Assembly: GCA_005884715.1 (NCBI GenBank)
Contig: VAZZ01000024.1
Coordinates: forward strand, 1 to 10,534
Length of the DNA: 10,534 nucleotides
DNA from: Alphaproteobacteria bacterium
Lineage (GTDB): Bacteria; Pseudomonadota; Alphaproteobacteria; Rhizobiales; Aestuariivirgaceae
Direction of reading: 5' to 3'
Positions 1 through 6,707 of this stretch are shown in pieces. Both the position numbers and the translations under genes were made by a program. Under the pieces are notes generated by a model. That model saw only the letters and a list, made by a program, of their open reading frames with translations, searched no databases and had not been told where the DNA came from. Each line of letters opens with the position of its first letter. Within the stretch, counting starts at the first letter, position 1.

Positions 1-404
1 GTATCTGCGCCTGGAGCGCGTATAATCAAATAAGTCCTCAGAGGAGGATTCGGGGCGCCAATAATTATTGGAATCCCGTTCGGCGGAGCTGGGTGCGCTG
101 CCTAAGCACAAGCCGAAAAGCATGCCCGCCATCACTAAGAAGCTTCGTGCCGTACCCATCCGCATCTGGCCTCGCCTACCAATGCCAACTAGAAGAGCGA
201 AACTATGTTCCCGTCCGCGATTGTCCATTCTGGCATACTATCCGGGCGGCCGTCTCGACCTTTTATCGGACTGGGCTATGCAGTGACGGCCCCGCTCGTA
301 TCATGGGGTCCGCATCGGTCCGTGGTGTTTTATTCGAAACAAACCGTGAGTTCGATCCACGAGCCAAGCGTTCCAGGGCAATATGAAGATCGGATGACGG
401 GTCT
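1..404. other. No recognisable gene; short palindromes near the left end
   Basis: Several short open frames cross this stretch, but none has recognisable protein features or a good ribosome binding site, and they overlap one another. It lies downstream of the acyl-CoA synthetase stop codon. Visible structure consists of a perfect 14-bp palindrome CCAATAATTATTGG at 58-71, a small TCCTC/GAGGA inverted repeat just before it (about 34-47), and GGATTC/GAATCC arms flanking the palindrome. It could be the regulatory region or degraded remains of a gene outside the window. I see no terminator for the acyl-CoA synthetase here. Confidence 0.5.
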
Positions 405-2024
405 TCAAGCCAAGGGCTGGCGGGCCCGCTGGCGCAGGGCGTATTTCTGGATTTTGCCGGTGGCGGTCTTTGGCAAGGGACCGAAAATGACGGTGCGCGG
501 TACTTTATAATGCGCCAGGTTGCTCCGGCAGAATTCGATGACCGCTTCGGAACTGAGCAATTGGCCGGATTTGAGATCGATGAAAGCGCAAGGGTGCTCG
601 CCCCATTTTTCATCGGGAGCGGCTACGACCGCCGCTTCCAGGACAGAGGGATGGCGGTAGAGCACCTCCTCGATCTCGAGAGAGGAGATGTTCTCGCCTC
701 CCGATATGATGATGTCCTTCGAGCGATCCTTGACTTCGACATAGCCATCGGGATGGCGCACGCCTAGATCGCCCGAGTGGAACCAGCCTTGGGCGAAGGC
801 CTTGGCGCTGGCCTCAGGGTTCTTGAGGTAACCCATCATGATGGTGTTGCCGCGCAAAAGGATCTCGCCCATTGTTCTACCATCGGCGGCGCAGTCTTCT
901 CCGGTTTGCGGATCGACGACCCTGACCGCTTCCAATGTGACGCAGTTGACACCCTGGCGCGCGGTCAGCGTTGCCCGCTCGGCAAGGGAGAGCGGCGTCC
1001 ATTCCTCATGCCATGCGCAAACCAGAGCGGGCCCAAAGCTCTCGGTCAATCCGTAAAGATGCCTGATGCGGAAACCGGACTCCTCCATCGCAGCGATGAC
1101 GGCGCTGGGTGGTGCCGCACCCCCGGTTATAACATCGACCGGCTGGGCGAGCCGCCAGCCAGGCGGCTTCTGCGCATGCACAATCATATTGAGAACGACC
1201 GGCGCGCCGCAGAAGTGGGTGACGCCATGCTGGCCTATGCTGGTGAAAACGGCGCCCGCCTCCACTTGCCTCAGACAGACATGCGTGCCGCCGACGGCGG
1301 TGATCGCCCAGATGCAGCACCAGCCGTTGCAGTGAAACATCGGCAAGGTCCACAAGTACACGGCGGATGAAGTGAAGCCTGATTCGAGAGCCATGCCGAG
1401 GGCATTCAGATAGGCACCGCGATGATGGCAGACGACCCCTTTGGGATCACCGGTCGTGCCCGATGTGTAGCCAAGACTTATCGCCGACCACTCGTCAGTG
1501 AGCTGGGGCATCTCATCCTCGGGATCGCCGGTGGCGAGAAGGGCCTCATAATCCTCGTAGTCCGGAGCCCTGGCATCCATTTCGGCAATGACGACAACGG
1601 GAATCCGGCGCGCGACGCGGCCAAGCGCGCTTTCGACGACGCCCAGGAATTGCCGGTCCACCAGAATGAGCTTCGCTTCGCCATGCGAAAGGCACAAAGC
1701 GATGGTCGCCGCATCGAGCCTGAAATTCAGGCAGTTGAGCACCGCGCCCGACATCGGGACACCGAAATGGGCTTCGATCATGGCGGGCACGTTGGGAGCC
1801 ATGATAGCAACCGTATCGCCCTTGCCGATGCCGCGCCGGTTCAGCGCCGAAGCCAGTCTGTATGCGCGATTTGCGAGTTCCCGATATGTGTATCGTTGCA
1901 TCCCGTCGATCACTGCGACCTTGTCGGGATAGGCGAGGGCCGACCTCCTCAGAAAGGAAACCGGCGAAAGAGGCGTATAGTTCGCGGGATTTGGCTCCAG
2001 GTGCTTTTCATAAATATTGGTCAT
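405..2024 (-). CDS. Acyl-CoA synthetase (AMP-forming, ANL superfamily)
   Basis: A 539-aa ATP-dependent acyl-CoA ligase. It forms an acyl-adenylate from a carboxylic acid and ATP, then transfers the acyl group to CoA; it is probably cytosolic. All core ANL motifs are present: the P-loop YTSGTTGDPKG (about 186-196), YGLTES (324-329), HSGDL (416-420), DRSKDIIISGGEN (433-445) and PKTATGKIQK (518-527), with K524 as the expected adenylation lysine. The N-terminus (NIYEKHLEPNPANYTPLSP) and overall length fit the bacterial group related to DmdB (3-methylmercaptopropionate-CoA ligase) and plant AAE enzymes, which act on short- or medium-chain, branched or aromatic acids. The substrate cannot be read from the sequence. 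The ATG at 2024 is preceded by a weak GGGGCGG. The gene stands alone, with no beta-oxidation or DMSP genes beside it, so I do not call it dmdB. The frame is intact. Confidence 0.93.
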   Translation of the reverse strand: MTNIYEKHLEPNPANYTPLSPVSFLRRSALAYPDKVAVIDGMQRYTYRELANRAYRLASALNRRGIGKGDTVAIMAPNVPAMIEAHFGVPMSGAVLNCLNFRLDAATIALCLSHGEAKLILVDRQFLGVVESALGRVARRIPVVVIAEMDARAPDYEDYEALLATGDPEDEMPQLTDEWSAISLGYTSGTTGDPKGVVCHHRGAYLNALGMALESGFTSSAVYLWTLPMFHCNGWCCIWAITAVGGTHVCLRQVEAGAVFTSIGQHGVTHFCGAPVVLNMIVHAQKPPGWRLAQPVDVITGGAAPPSAVIAAMEESGFRIRHLYGLTESFGPALVCAWHEEWTPLSLAERATLTARQGVNCVTLEAVRVVDPQTGEDCAADGRTMGEILLRGNTIMMGYLKNPEASAKAFAQGWFHSGDLGVRHPDGYVEVKDRSKDIIISGGENISSLEIEEVLYRHPSVLEAAVVAAPDEKWGEHPCAFIDLKSGQLLSSEAVIEFCRSNLAHYKVPRTVIFGPLPKTATGKIQKYALRQRARQPLA

Positions 2025-2106
2025 GGACCGCCCCGATCAGAACTCGGAATTCCAGCATAGAGGCGGGTCGCAACCTAGGCAAATTGTCCGGTGACGAAGA
2101 GAATCA

Positions 2107-2140
2107 AGAAAGCCCGACTGGATTATGAGTCGGGCTTTCT
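2107..2140. terminator. Perfect 13-bp inverted repeat, possible bidirectional terminator
   Basis: The arms AGAAAGCCCGACT (2107-2119) and AGTCGGGCTTTCT (2128-2140) pair perfectly around an 8-nt loop. Pyrimidine-rich tracts lie at the foot of the stem on both strands (TTTCTCTC on plus, TTTCTTGATTC on minus), as in bidirectional terminators. It sits between the divergent acyl-CoA synthetase and DUF2171 genes, so it ends neither of them. It may instead end a small unannotated transcript or be part of a leader RNA. Confidence 0.5.
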
Positions 2141-2168
2141 CTCAACGATGCCACCACTTTCGCAATAG

Positions 2169-2300
2169 CTTCGTCTGAGAAGACAAGTCGCCGGAGCGCC
2201 GGTGGTTCCATGGGTGGCCGCAATTTATTATTGAAAGAGTTTTGGTTATCGCAGTTCAAATGGCTTCAGGGGGGAACGTTTCGCGCCTTCGGGCGCTTTT
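2169..2300 (+). promoter_or_regulatory. Structured leader upstream of the DUF2171 frame, with UUCG terminator-like hairpin
   Basis: Two further hairpins follow the perfect repeat at 2107-2140. The first is at 2169-2187, with arms CTT(c)GTCT and AGACAAG closed by a GAGA tetraloop. The second is at 2283-2296, with stem GCGCC/GGCGC closed by the very stable C(UUCG)G tetraloop and followed at once by TTTT (2297-2300). The second looks like a short intrinsic terminator and lies only 6 nt before an in-frame ATG at 2307. It could end a small RNA made from about 2145-2300, or act as an attenuator in the leader of the downstream gene. Confidence 0.35.
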
Positions 2301-2306
2301 CCTCGC

Positions 2307-2570
2307 ATGAACAAGATGACAACAGATCTCAGAGCGGCCGCAGCCTCGGCGCGAGCCTTTGCCGACAGCGCCGGTTCGGCGGAGCTGAAGCAGAGCTTCT
2401 ACGCCATGGCCACGCGGTGGGAAGCAGAAGCCGACAGATGCGAGAAGAAGGGTCGACGTCTGCGGAACTTCCGCATGCCAGCGCGCTTTAGCTCGCAAGG
2501 CACTGGCAGGAGACCAGCTCCGTCCGGAACCTTGGATCCCACAACTTCAGCCAGCAAAATGGAGATCGTC
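2307..2570 (+). other. Open 88-codon segment in frame with the DUF2171 gene (possible small protein or fused N-terminus)
   Basis: From an ATG at 2307 the frame runs without a stop into the DUF2171 protein. Its first 50 or so residues form an amphipathic, Ala-rich helix pair (ARAFADSAGSAELKQSFYAM followed by ATRWEAEADRCEK). They resemble short rhizobial hypothetical proteins of the type 'ELKQSF..MA..WE.LA'. Residues of about 52-85 are basic and low in complexity, like read-through of non-coding DNA. There is no good ribosome binding site before 2307. Either this is a separate small gene that has lost its stop codon, or it is chance open frame. Confidence 0.3.
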
Positions 2571-2807
2571 ATGGCCAGTGTCGCCAATATCTCGGAACAT
2601 ATGGAAGTCCTGTCTTCGGATGGCAAGCATGTCGGAACCGTCGATCACATGGAAGGCGAGGACAAGATCAAGCTGACGCGCTCGGACATCGAAGCGCAGG
2701 ATGGACATCACCACTTCATTCCCATCGATTGGGTCAGCGACGTCGGCGATACGGTCCGCCTCGACAAGACGCAGGACGAAGTCTTCTCGCAATGGGAACA
2801 TGAATAA
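2571..2807 (+). CDS. DUF2171 domain protein
   Basis: A 78-aa protein matching DUF2171 over its whole length. The signature runs ISEHMEVLSSDGKHVGTVD, then KIKLTRSD, then the HHHFIPIDWV segment and a final VRLDKTQDEVFSQW. Members are small, soluble, PRC-barrel-like proteins common in Alphaproteobacteria and often found near stress genes; their biochemical role is not established. I chose the ATG at 2571 because a GGAG at 2561-2564 lies 6 nt upstream and because the family normally starts at this point. A longer in-frame start at 2307 would add 88 residues of different character. The gene converges on the MarR regulator at 2898-3428. Confidence 0.85.
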   Translation: MASVANISEHMEVLSSDGKHVGTVDHMEGEDKIKLTRSDIEAQDGHHHFIPIDWVSDVGDTVRLDKTQDEVFSQWEHE

Positions 2808-2897
2808 TCCGACCTCGGCATGGTGGCGATCGGCAAGCGACTGAATTCGCTGCCGATCCATCATTGATGTCGAGATAGCGATTTCTCGCTTTCCATT

Positions 2898-3428
2898 TCA
2901 GAAGCCGTAGCGGATGTGTTCAGCCCAGTAATGTTCCAGGCGCTTGAGCGCCGAGACGAGGCGCTCGAGATCCTCTGCCGTTACACCCTTTTCCTCGAGC
3001 ACCGGGACATGATCCTCATAGATCGTGGCGACCATCGCCCTGATCGCCTGTCCCTTTTCCGTGAGGCTCAGGCGGACGACCCGCTTATCCTGAGGTGAAC
3101 GCTCGTAATTGAGGTATCCCGCTTCGACGAGCTTGGCGATCGTGTAGCTTAGATTGGAGCCGGTATAGTATCCCCTGATCCGCAGTTCCGTTGCCGACAG
3201 CTTGCCGTCGCCGATATTGTAGAGGAAGACGGCCTGGGCGCTGGTCACCTCGGTATCGCTGATCTGGCGCTCGAGCTCTAGCTTTATCAGCTCGAGGAGG
3301 CAGCGATGCAGGCGCTCCAATTGGCCGAGCGCCCGCACAAAATGGCTCTTCAGGAGTGTTTTCTCGACCTTCTGATCCTCCTCGGATCCTTCGGGTTGTT
3401 GATTTTCTGGGATCGGATTTGTTGCCAT
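2898..3428 (-). CDS. ldtR: MarR-family transcriptional regulator, LdtR-like
   Basis: A 176-aa winged-helix regulator. The N-terminal helix holds the LERLHRCLLELIK motif (38-49). NIGDGKLSATELRIRGYYTG (71-90) leads into the recognition helix SNLSYTIAKLVEAGY (91-105), followed by a wing with DKR (114-116) and VRLSLTEKG. The C-terminus LKRLEHYWAEHIRYGF is a dimerisation helix. The RGYY.GSN.SY..KKLVE pattern and the C-terminal LKRLE..W motif are those I know from LdtR, the Liberibacter/rhizobial regulator of an L,D-transpeptidase and osmotic-stress tolerance. No L,D-transpeptidase gene is next to it here. I start at the ATG at 3428, which gives normal family length; the frame stays open upstream to 3689, but that part shows no family features. 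The gene is divergent from cspA. Confidence 0.82.
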   Translation of the reverse strand: MATNPIPENQQPEGSEEDQKVEKTLLKSHFVRALGQLERLHRCLLELIKLELERQISDTEVTSAQAVFLYNIGDGKLSATELRIRGYYTGSNLSYTIAKLVEAGYLNYERSPQDKRVVRLSLTEKGQAIRAMVATIYEDHVPVLEEKGVTAEDLERLVSALKRLEHYWAEHIRYGF

Positions 3429-3454
3429 ACCGATCGCCTGTAGCGGCGGCGAGG

Positions 3455-3486
3455 TTAAGCCAAGATCAACGGAATTGATAAAATTC
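3455..3486. promoter_or_regulatory. Candidate operators upstream of the ldtR-like gene
   Basis: Two short elements lie 27-58 bp upstream of the regulator's start. The first is GAATT-N5-AATTC at 3472-3486, a perfect inverted repeat of the size and place expected for autoregulation by a MarR dimer. The second is TTAA-N7-TCAAC at 3455-3470, one mismatch away from the CtrA box TTAA-N7-TTAAC. Both are short enough to occur by chance in an AT-richer intergenic region. Confidence 0.3.
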
Positions 3487-3553
3487 ACTTTGTCCCCAAC
3501 GAGATAATGGCTAGCGCGGGCTACCCCCGGAACACCGGCTAGGGTCTGGATCA

Positions 3554-3582
3554 TTGACAAATCAAGCCCAAAACCCCATTTA
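3554..3582 (+). promoter_or_regulatory. Candidate cspA promoter
   Basis: A perfect TTGACA (-35) at 3554-3559 is followed after 17 bp by CATTTA at 3577-3582, a weak -10. If used, it would give a 5' leader of about 115-120 nt before cspA, in line with the long structured leaders typical of cold-shock mRNAs. The -35 is good and the -10 is poor, so this is tentative. Confidence 0.3.
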
Positions 3583-3706
3583 GTCCGCGTTCGATCTACG
3601 GCCTTGCTTGGCGTTTGACCCTTTCGGGCTCTTCTCAAGACATTGCGGTTCGAATACGGGGACAAGAGACAGTCCACCGGTTTGTTCAACTCGAAAGGTT
3701 ATCGAT

Positions 3707-3910
3707 ATGCCGACAGGCAAAGTTAAGTGGTTCAATCCCCAGAAGGGTTTCGGCTTCATCCAACCAGATGACGGCTCGAAGGACGTGTTCGTTCACATCA
3801 GCGCCGTCGAGCGCGCTGGTCTGTCGACCCTCAATGAAGCGCAGAAGGTCAGCTACGAGCTCGTCACTGAGCGTGGCAAGACGAGCGCCGGCCATCTGAA
3901 GATGGTCTAA
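3707..3910 (+). CDS. cspA: Cold-shock protein (CspA family)
   Basis: A 67-aa single cold-shock domain, the normal size for CspA-type RNA chaperones, which bind single-stranded RNA and DNA and melt mRNA structure. RNP1 (KGFGFI) and RNP2 (DVFVHI) are intact, and the protein begins with the family's usual GKVKWFN. The ATG at 3707 is preceded by AAAGG at 3694-3698 at good spacing; longer in-frame starts would add residues with no family match. The gene stands alone, preceded by a long leader and followed by a strong terminator, so it is probably monocistronic. Whether it is cold-inducible cannot be read from the sequence. Confidence 0.96.
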   Translation: MPTGKVKWFNPQKGFGFIQPDDGSKDVFVHISAVERAGLSTLNEAQKVSYELVTERGKTSAGHLKMV

Positions 3911-3935
3911 GCTCTCTGGAGCTCTTTGATTGCCA

Positions 3936-3963
3936 GGGCCGAAGCGAAAGCTTCGGCCCCTTT
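3936..3963 (+). terminator. Intrinsic terminator of cspA
   Basis: A perfect 10-bp stem GGGCCGAAGC (3936-3945) / GCTTCGGCCC (3950-3959) closed by a GAAA tetraloop and followed by CTTT. It begins 25 nt after the cspA stop codon. The T-tract is short, but the stem is very stable. Confidence 0.8.
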
Positions 3964-3966
3964 GCG

Positions 3967-4485
3967 TTGATGAACCGGGAACCGGGCCCCTAAGAGCAAA
4001 CCCAAGGTTCCGGCGTCATTCGGTTGTATGGCAAGTTATCCACAGATCGCATCCTGTCTGTGGACGGAGATATTCTCCATATCGACTCAGAAGACGATCG
4101 GCGTGACACTCTCCCTCACACGACGCCGATGCTGTGGTCCGCCTCGCAAACAGACCCATCCAAGGCATAGGCGCCGTCTCATGGCCGGACTTGCTGTCAA
4201 AGGTTGAGACCGGAATGCGACGTGAGGCCGATGATGTCATGAACGGCGGCTTATCCGTTTGATGGCCGGACACATGGCTCGCAAGGGACATGGCGTTCGC
4301 CGGTCGGGCGGCTTTGGTTGAAAAACGCAGGGTTGCCAGATCGAATTCAAAGTGGACCGCCGGATTTGGTCATCCTCGCGGTGATCGGAAACCGGATAGG
4401 CGCTAGCTTTGAACAGGGAGGCGTGGGCACTTCGGTGTTCCGCGCCTTCTTGTTATTTGGCGGTGTTTGCCAATATAGAAACACC
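3967..4485. other. Gene-poor stretch with a DnaA-box-like site and inverted repeats
   Basis: No frame here has recognisable protein content. Visible elements are a perfect DnaA-box 9-mer TTATCCACA at 4036-4044 and an inverted repeat TCCACAG (4039-4045) / CTGTGGA (4058-4064) overlapping it. Then come GGAGA-TAT-TCTCC at 4066-4078 and an 8-bp stem ATCGGCGT (4097-4104) / ACGCCGAT (4123-4130) whose loop contains CTCTCCCTC. The row of hairpins could be a structured RNA, but no U-tract terminator follows on the plus strand. A single DnaA box does not make an origin. Confidence 0.4.
4457..4473. promoter_or_regulatory. Inverted repeat TTGGC-N7-GCCAA before the small protein gene
   Basis: Perfect 5-bp arms TTGGC (4457-4461) and GCCAA (4469-4473) lie 12 nt upstream of the ATG at 4486. 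The repeat overlaps a loose promoter-like arrangement (TTGTTA near 4450, TATAGA near 4475). It could be an operator or a hairpin in the leader. Confidence 0.25.
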
Positions 4486-4635
4486 ATGGCGCGCGTGCGA
4501 AAAACCCCGAAGGACATCGACGAGCAGCTGGATGAAGCTTTGAGCGAGACTTTTCCGGCAAGCGATCCGGTTTCCATCGGGCGCAACGACCATCCAGGCA
4601 AGCCGGACGAGCCGCCGCCTGAAAAATCCGAATAG
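4486..4635 (+). CDS. Small acidic protein with LDEALSETFPASDP motif
   Basis: A 49-aa protein with a short basic start (MARVRKTPKD), the conserved core LDEALSETFPASDPVSIG (15-32) and a Pro/Glu-rich, disordered tail. The core belongs to a widespread group of very short proteins (LDEAL.ESFPASDP..) found across Alphaproteobacteria and other bacteria. I know no established function. I prefer the ATG at 4486 because homologues are short and start just before this core; the frame remains open upstream to 4318 without family features. There is no strong ribosome binding site. It is separated from cspA by about 500 bp, so it is probably transcribed on its own. Confidence 0.7.
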   Translation: MARVRKTPKDIDEQLDEALSETFPASDPVSIGRNDHPGKPDEPPPEKSE

Positions 4636-4676
4636 CCTACTAACTGTGAATTGGCCTGCTTTTTCAATTCAAATAA

Positions 4677-4762
4677 GGCCCGCAGCGGAGGGAGTGCGCT
4701 GCGGGCCATCGACAGGGGTGCCCAATGTGATTGGGCAGGGGAGCTGGCTCGGGGGGGCCAGC
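4677..4762 (-). ncRNA. Three consecutive perfect hairpins: candidate small RNA or 3' UTR of the diguanylate cyclase
   Basis: Read on the minus strand, three perfect stems follow one another. They are GCTGGC/GCCAGC (4743-4762), TGCCCAAT/ATTGGGCA (4719-4737, 3-nt loop) and GGCCCGCAGCG/CGCTGCGGGCC (4677-4707, 9-nt loop). The last is followed by TTATTTG, so it may be an intrinsic terminator with a broken U-tract. The loops and linkers are C-rich (CTCCCT, CTCCCC), the kind of anti-Shine-Dalgarno sequence used by many rhizobial trans-acting small RNAs. It could equally be the 3' end of the diguanylate cyclase mRNA, whose stop is 81 nt before the first stem. No homologous RNA family is recognised. 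Confidence 0.4.
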
Positions 4763-4842
4763 ACGGGGAGAACGCAGCAATTCGGAAAAGGTTGCGTCCA
4801 TGAGTGGTGTATTTTTGGGAACTTTTTGCGAATAGAGGTCCA

Positions 4843-6624
4843 CTATCCGCCATAGGCAAGGTTTTTGCCGCCTTCCCAGAGAATTTTGCCTTCATTCTGG
4901 TCGTCGACACCATAGACATGGACACAGCCACGCCCGGAACCCTTGGCCGAGTAACATGCTAGATCGGCACGATGGAGTATGACCGCGCTGTCCGGCTGGG
5001 CATTGCTGATCTCGCCAATGCCGATGCTGGCGCCGACACGGAAGATCGTGGATTCCCAGCGGAACTCCATCGTGCAAATCGCATCGACAATACGTTCGGC
5101 GACCAACCGGGCCTCGGCAGCGCTGGTATTATGCAGGATTAATCCGAATTCATCGCCGCCGAGACGGGCCGGGACATCCTTCTTGCTGCAGCTCAAGGCG
5201 ATGATTTTCGAGATTTCCTTGAGGAGCGCGTCGCCAGCGGCGTGACCACCCGTATCATTCACGGTCTTGAAGCGATCGAGGTCGATATAGCATAGTGCAT
5301 GCGTCACGTTTGGCGGATGCGTTTCTTCTATCGCCTTGGCAAGCCGCGCCAGGAACGTGGCGCGGTTAGGCAGCCCGGTCAATTCGTCATGATGGGCATT
5401 GTGGGTGATCTTCCTCTGAGCGGCGCGATGCGTCGTGATATCCTGGAACACCACGACGCAGCCGATCATCTCACCATCGGCGCAGCGCACCGGCGCTGCC
5501 GACAACTGGATGTCATAGACACCACCTTCCAGACTGAGCATGAACATGCCACTCGAGCGGTAATGCGATCGCTCATGGCCAAAGCACCGGCTGACCGGAT
5601 TGGGCGAGGGATCGCCGGTCGTCTCGTCGATGATGCGCAGCACGTCGACCAGCGGCTTTCCGATAGCATCGGCGGGCGACCAGCCGGTGAGTGTTGCGGC
5701 AGTTGGATTCATGAAAGTGACATTGGCTATCGCGTCCGTGCAGATCACTGCTTCGCCGATCGAGGCAAGGGTTATGCGCAAGCGTTCCTTTTCTTCGAAG
5801 ATCTCCTCGTTGAGGCGCTTGTAGCCGGTGATATCCCAGCTGGTGCCGACGGCTCGAAGCGGTGTCCCGTCCGCGCTCCTGACGAGTTGCGCCAATGCCC
5901 TGATGTGCCGGATTTCGCCCGACGGTCGGCAGACGCGATATTCCGAGCTGAAATGAGAGGATGTCTGCATCGTCTCACGCCAGCTATCGCGCACCCGCGC
6001 AACATCGCCGGGATGCATCATGCTCTCCCAGTCGACGAGTCGGCCGGTGAACTTGCCGAAAGCAAGCCCGTAGAGTTCATGCATCCGGAGATCCCAGTTG
6101 TATTTCTCGTCGGAGAAATCGACGTCCCAGACCCCGGCGCCGCTGGTCTCGACCGCAAGCTTCAGGCGCTGGTGAAGAGCGAAATTCTTCGCCTCAGCAC
6201 TCTTCTGAGGCGTGATGTCGGTGATCTGGAGGATGCTGATGTCGGGCTGACCGGGGGCGCTGGAACGGTGAACCGACACGGCGCCAAGAGCATAAAGGAT
6301 GCTGCCATCCCGGCGGACGTAACGCCGCTCGAGCTGATAGCCCGTTGCCTCGCTGGCGAGAAAACTGTGGAAGGTCGCATAGGTCGCAGCGCGGTCGTCG
6401 GGATGGATAAGATGATCGATGCCACCGGTGAGAAGCTCGGCCTCGGTGAAGCCGAGCATCCTGCAGAAGGCGCGGTTGGCGTGGAGCACGCGGCCATCGA
6501 ACGTCATCATGACGATGCCGATGGCGGCATTCTCCATGATGTTGGTCAGAAGAGCGGCAGGATCCGGAAAGGACAAGCCATTGCCCTGGCGGCCGACGTT
6601 GTCGCGCATAACCCATCGTCGCAC
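4843..6624 (-). CDS. Diguanylate cyclase with three PAS domains (PAS-PAS-PAS-GGDEF)
   Basis: A 593-aa protein predicted to make c-di-GMP from two GTP under control of PAS sensors. PAS1 spans about 25-140, PAS2 (PAS_3-like) about 148-268, PAS3 about 275-400 and GGDEF about 405-570. Active-site residues are intact: DELTGLPNR (413-421), the metal-binding D448 in IDLDRFK, and GGDEF at 489-493. The inhibitory site is degenerate, S480-KK-D483 in place of RxxD, so product inhibition is probably weak or absent. There is no EAL domain, signal peptide or membrane segment, so the protein should be cytosolic. The start is GTG at 6624, with AAGG 5 nt upstream; an in-frame ATG at 6609 is possible. It follows the coiled-coil gene by 83 bp and may be co-transcribed. 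No ligand can be assigned to the PAS domains. Confidence 0.92.
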   Translation of the reverse strand: MRRWVMRDNVGRQGNGLSFPDPAALLTNIMENAAIGIVMMTFDGRVLHANRAFCRMLGFTEAELLTGGIDHLIHPDDRAATYATFHSFLASEATGYQLERRYVRRDGSILYALGAVSVHRSSAPGQPDISILQITDITPQKSAEAKNFALHQRLKLAVETSGAGVWDVDFSDEKYNWDLRMHELYGLAFGKFTGRLVDWESMMHPGDVARVRDSWRETMQTSSHFSSEYRVCRPSGEIRHIRALAQLVRSADGTPLRAVGTSWDITGYKRLNEEIFEEKERLRITLASIGEAVICTDAIANVTFMNPTAATLTGWSPADAIGKPLVDVLRIIDETTGDPSPNPVSRCFGHERSHYRSSGMFMLSLEGGVYDIQLSAAPVRCADGEMIGCVVVFQDITTHRAAQRKITHNAHHDELTGLPNRATFLARLAKAIEETHPPNVTHALCYIDLDRFKTVNDTGGHAAGDALLKEISKIIALSCSKKDVPARLGGDEFGLILHNTSAAEARLVAERIVDAICTMEFRWESTIFRVGASIGIGEISNAQPDSAVILHRADLACYSAKGSGRGCVHVYGVDDQNEGKILWEGGKNLAYGG

Positions 6625-6707
6625 GGGGACCTTAAAACCGGCTGGAAAAACTTGTTCAATTTTTCCCTAAAGGGAGATCCGCGTAAGCCCAGTGAAATGC
6701 AAGAGTT

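Noticed and set aside
405..2024. Specific call as DmdB in DMSP degradation
   Set aside because: The sequence fits the wider acyl-CoA synthetase group, and no dmdA, dmdC or dmdD is nearby, so the substrate cannot be assigned.
1422..2060. A 212-codon plus-strand frame antisense to the acyl-CoA synthetase
   Set aside because: It mirrors the coding frame of a well-supported gene and has no protein features or ribosome binding site.
2025..2306. A tRNA gene hidden in the structured spacer
   Set aside because: No GGTTCRA T-arm with matching acceptor stem or cloverleaf could be built from the hairpins seen.
3429..3689. N-terminal extension of the MarR regulator to an upstream start
   Set aside because: The extension has no family similarity, runs through the putative operator region, and would make the protein far longer than LdtR-type homologues.
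4036..4044. Chromosome origin suggested by a perfect DnaA box
   Set aside because: Only one 9-mer is present; there is no cluster, no AT-rich unwinding element and no origin-linked gene such as dnaA, hemE or parAB.
4016..4291. A 91-codon minus-strand frame in the gene-poor region
   Set aside because: It has no recognisable domain, no ribosome binding site, and a composition like random GC-rich translation.
4380..4486. EcfG-type general stress promoter (GGAAC-N16/17-CGTT) before the small protein gene, or before the DUF2171 gene
   Set aside because: I looked for the two halves at correct spacing on the coding strand and did not find a convincing pair.
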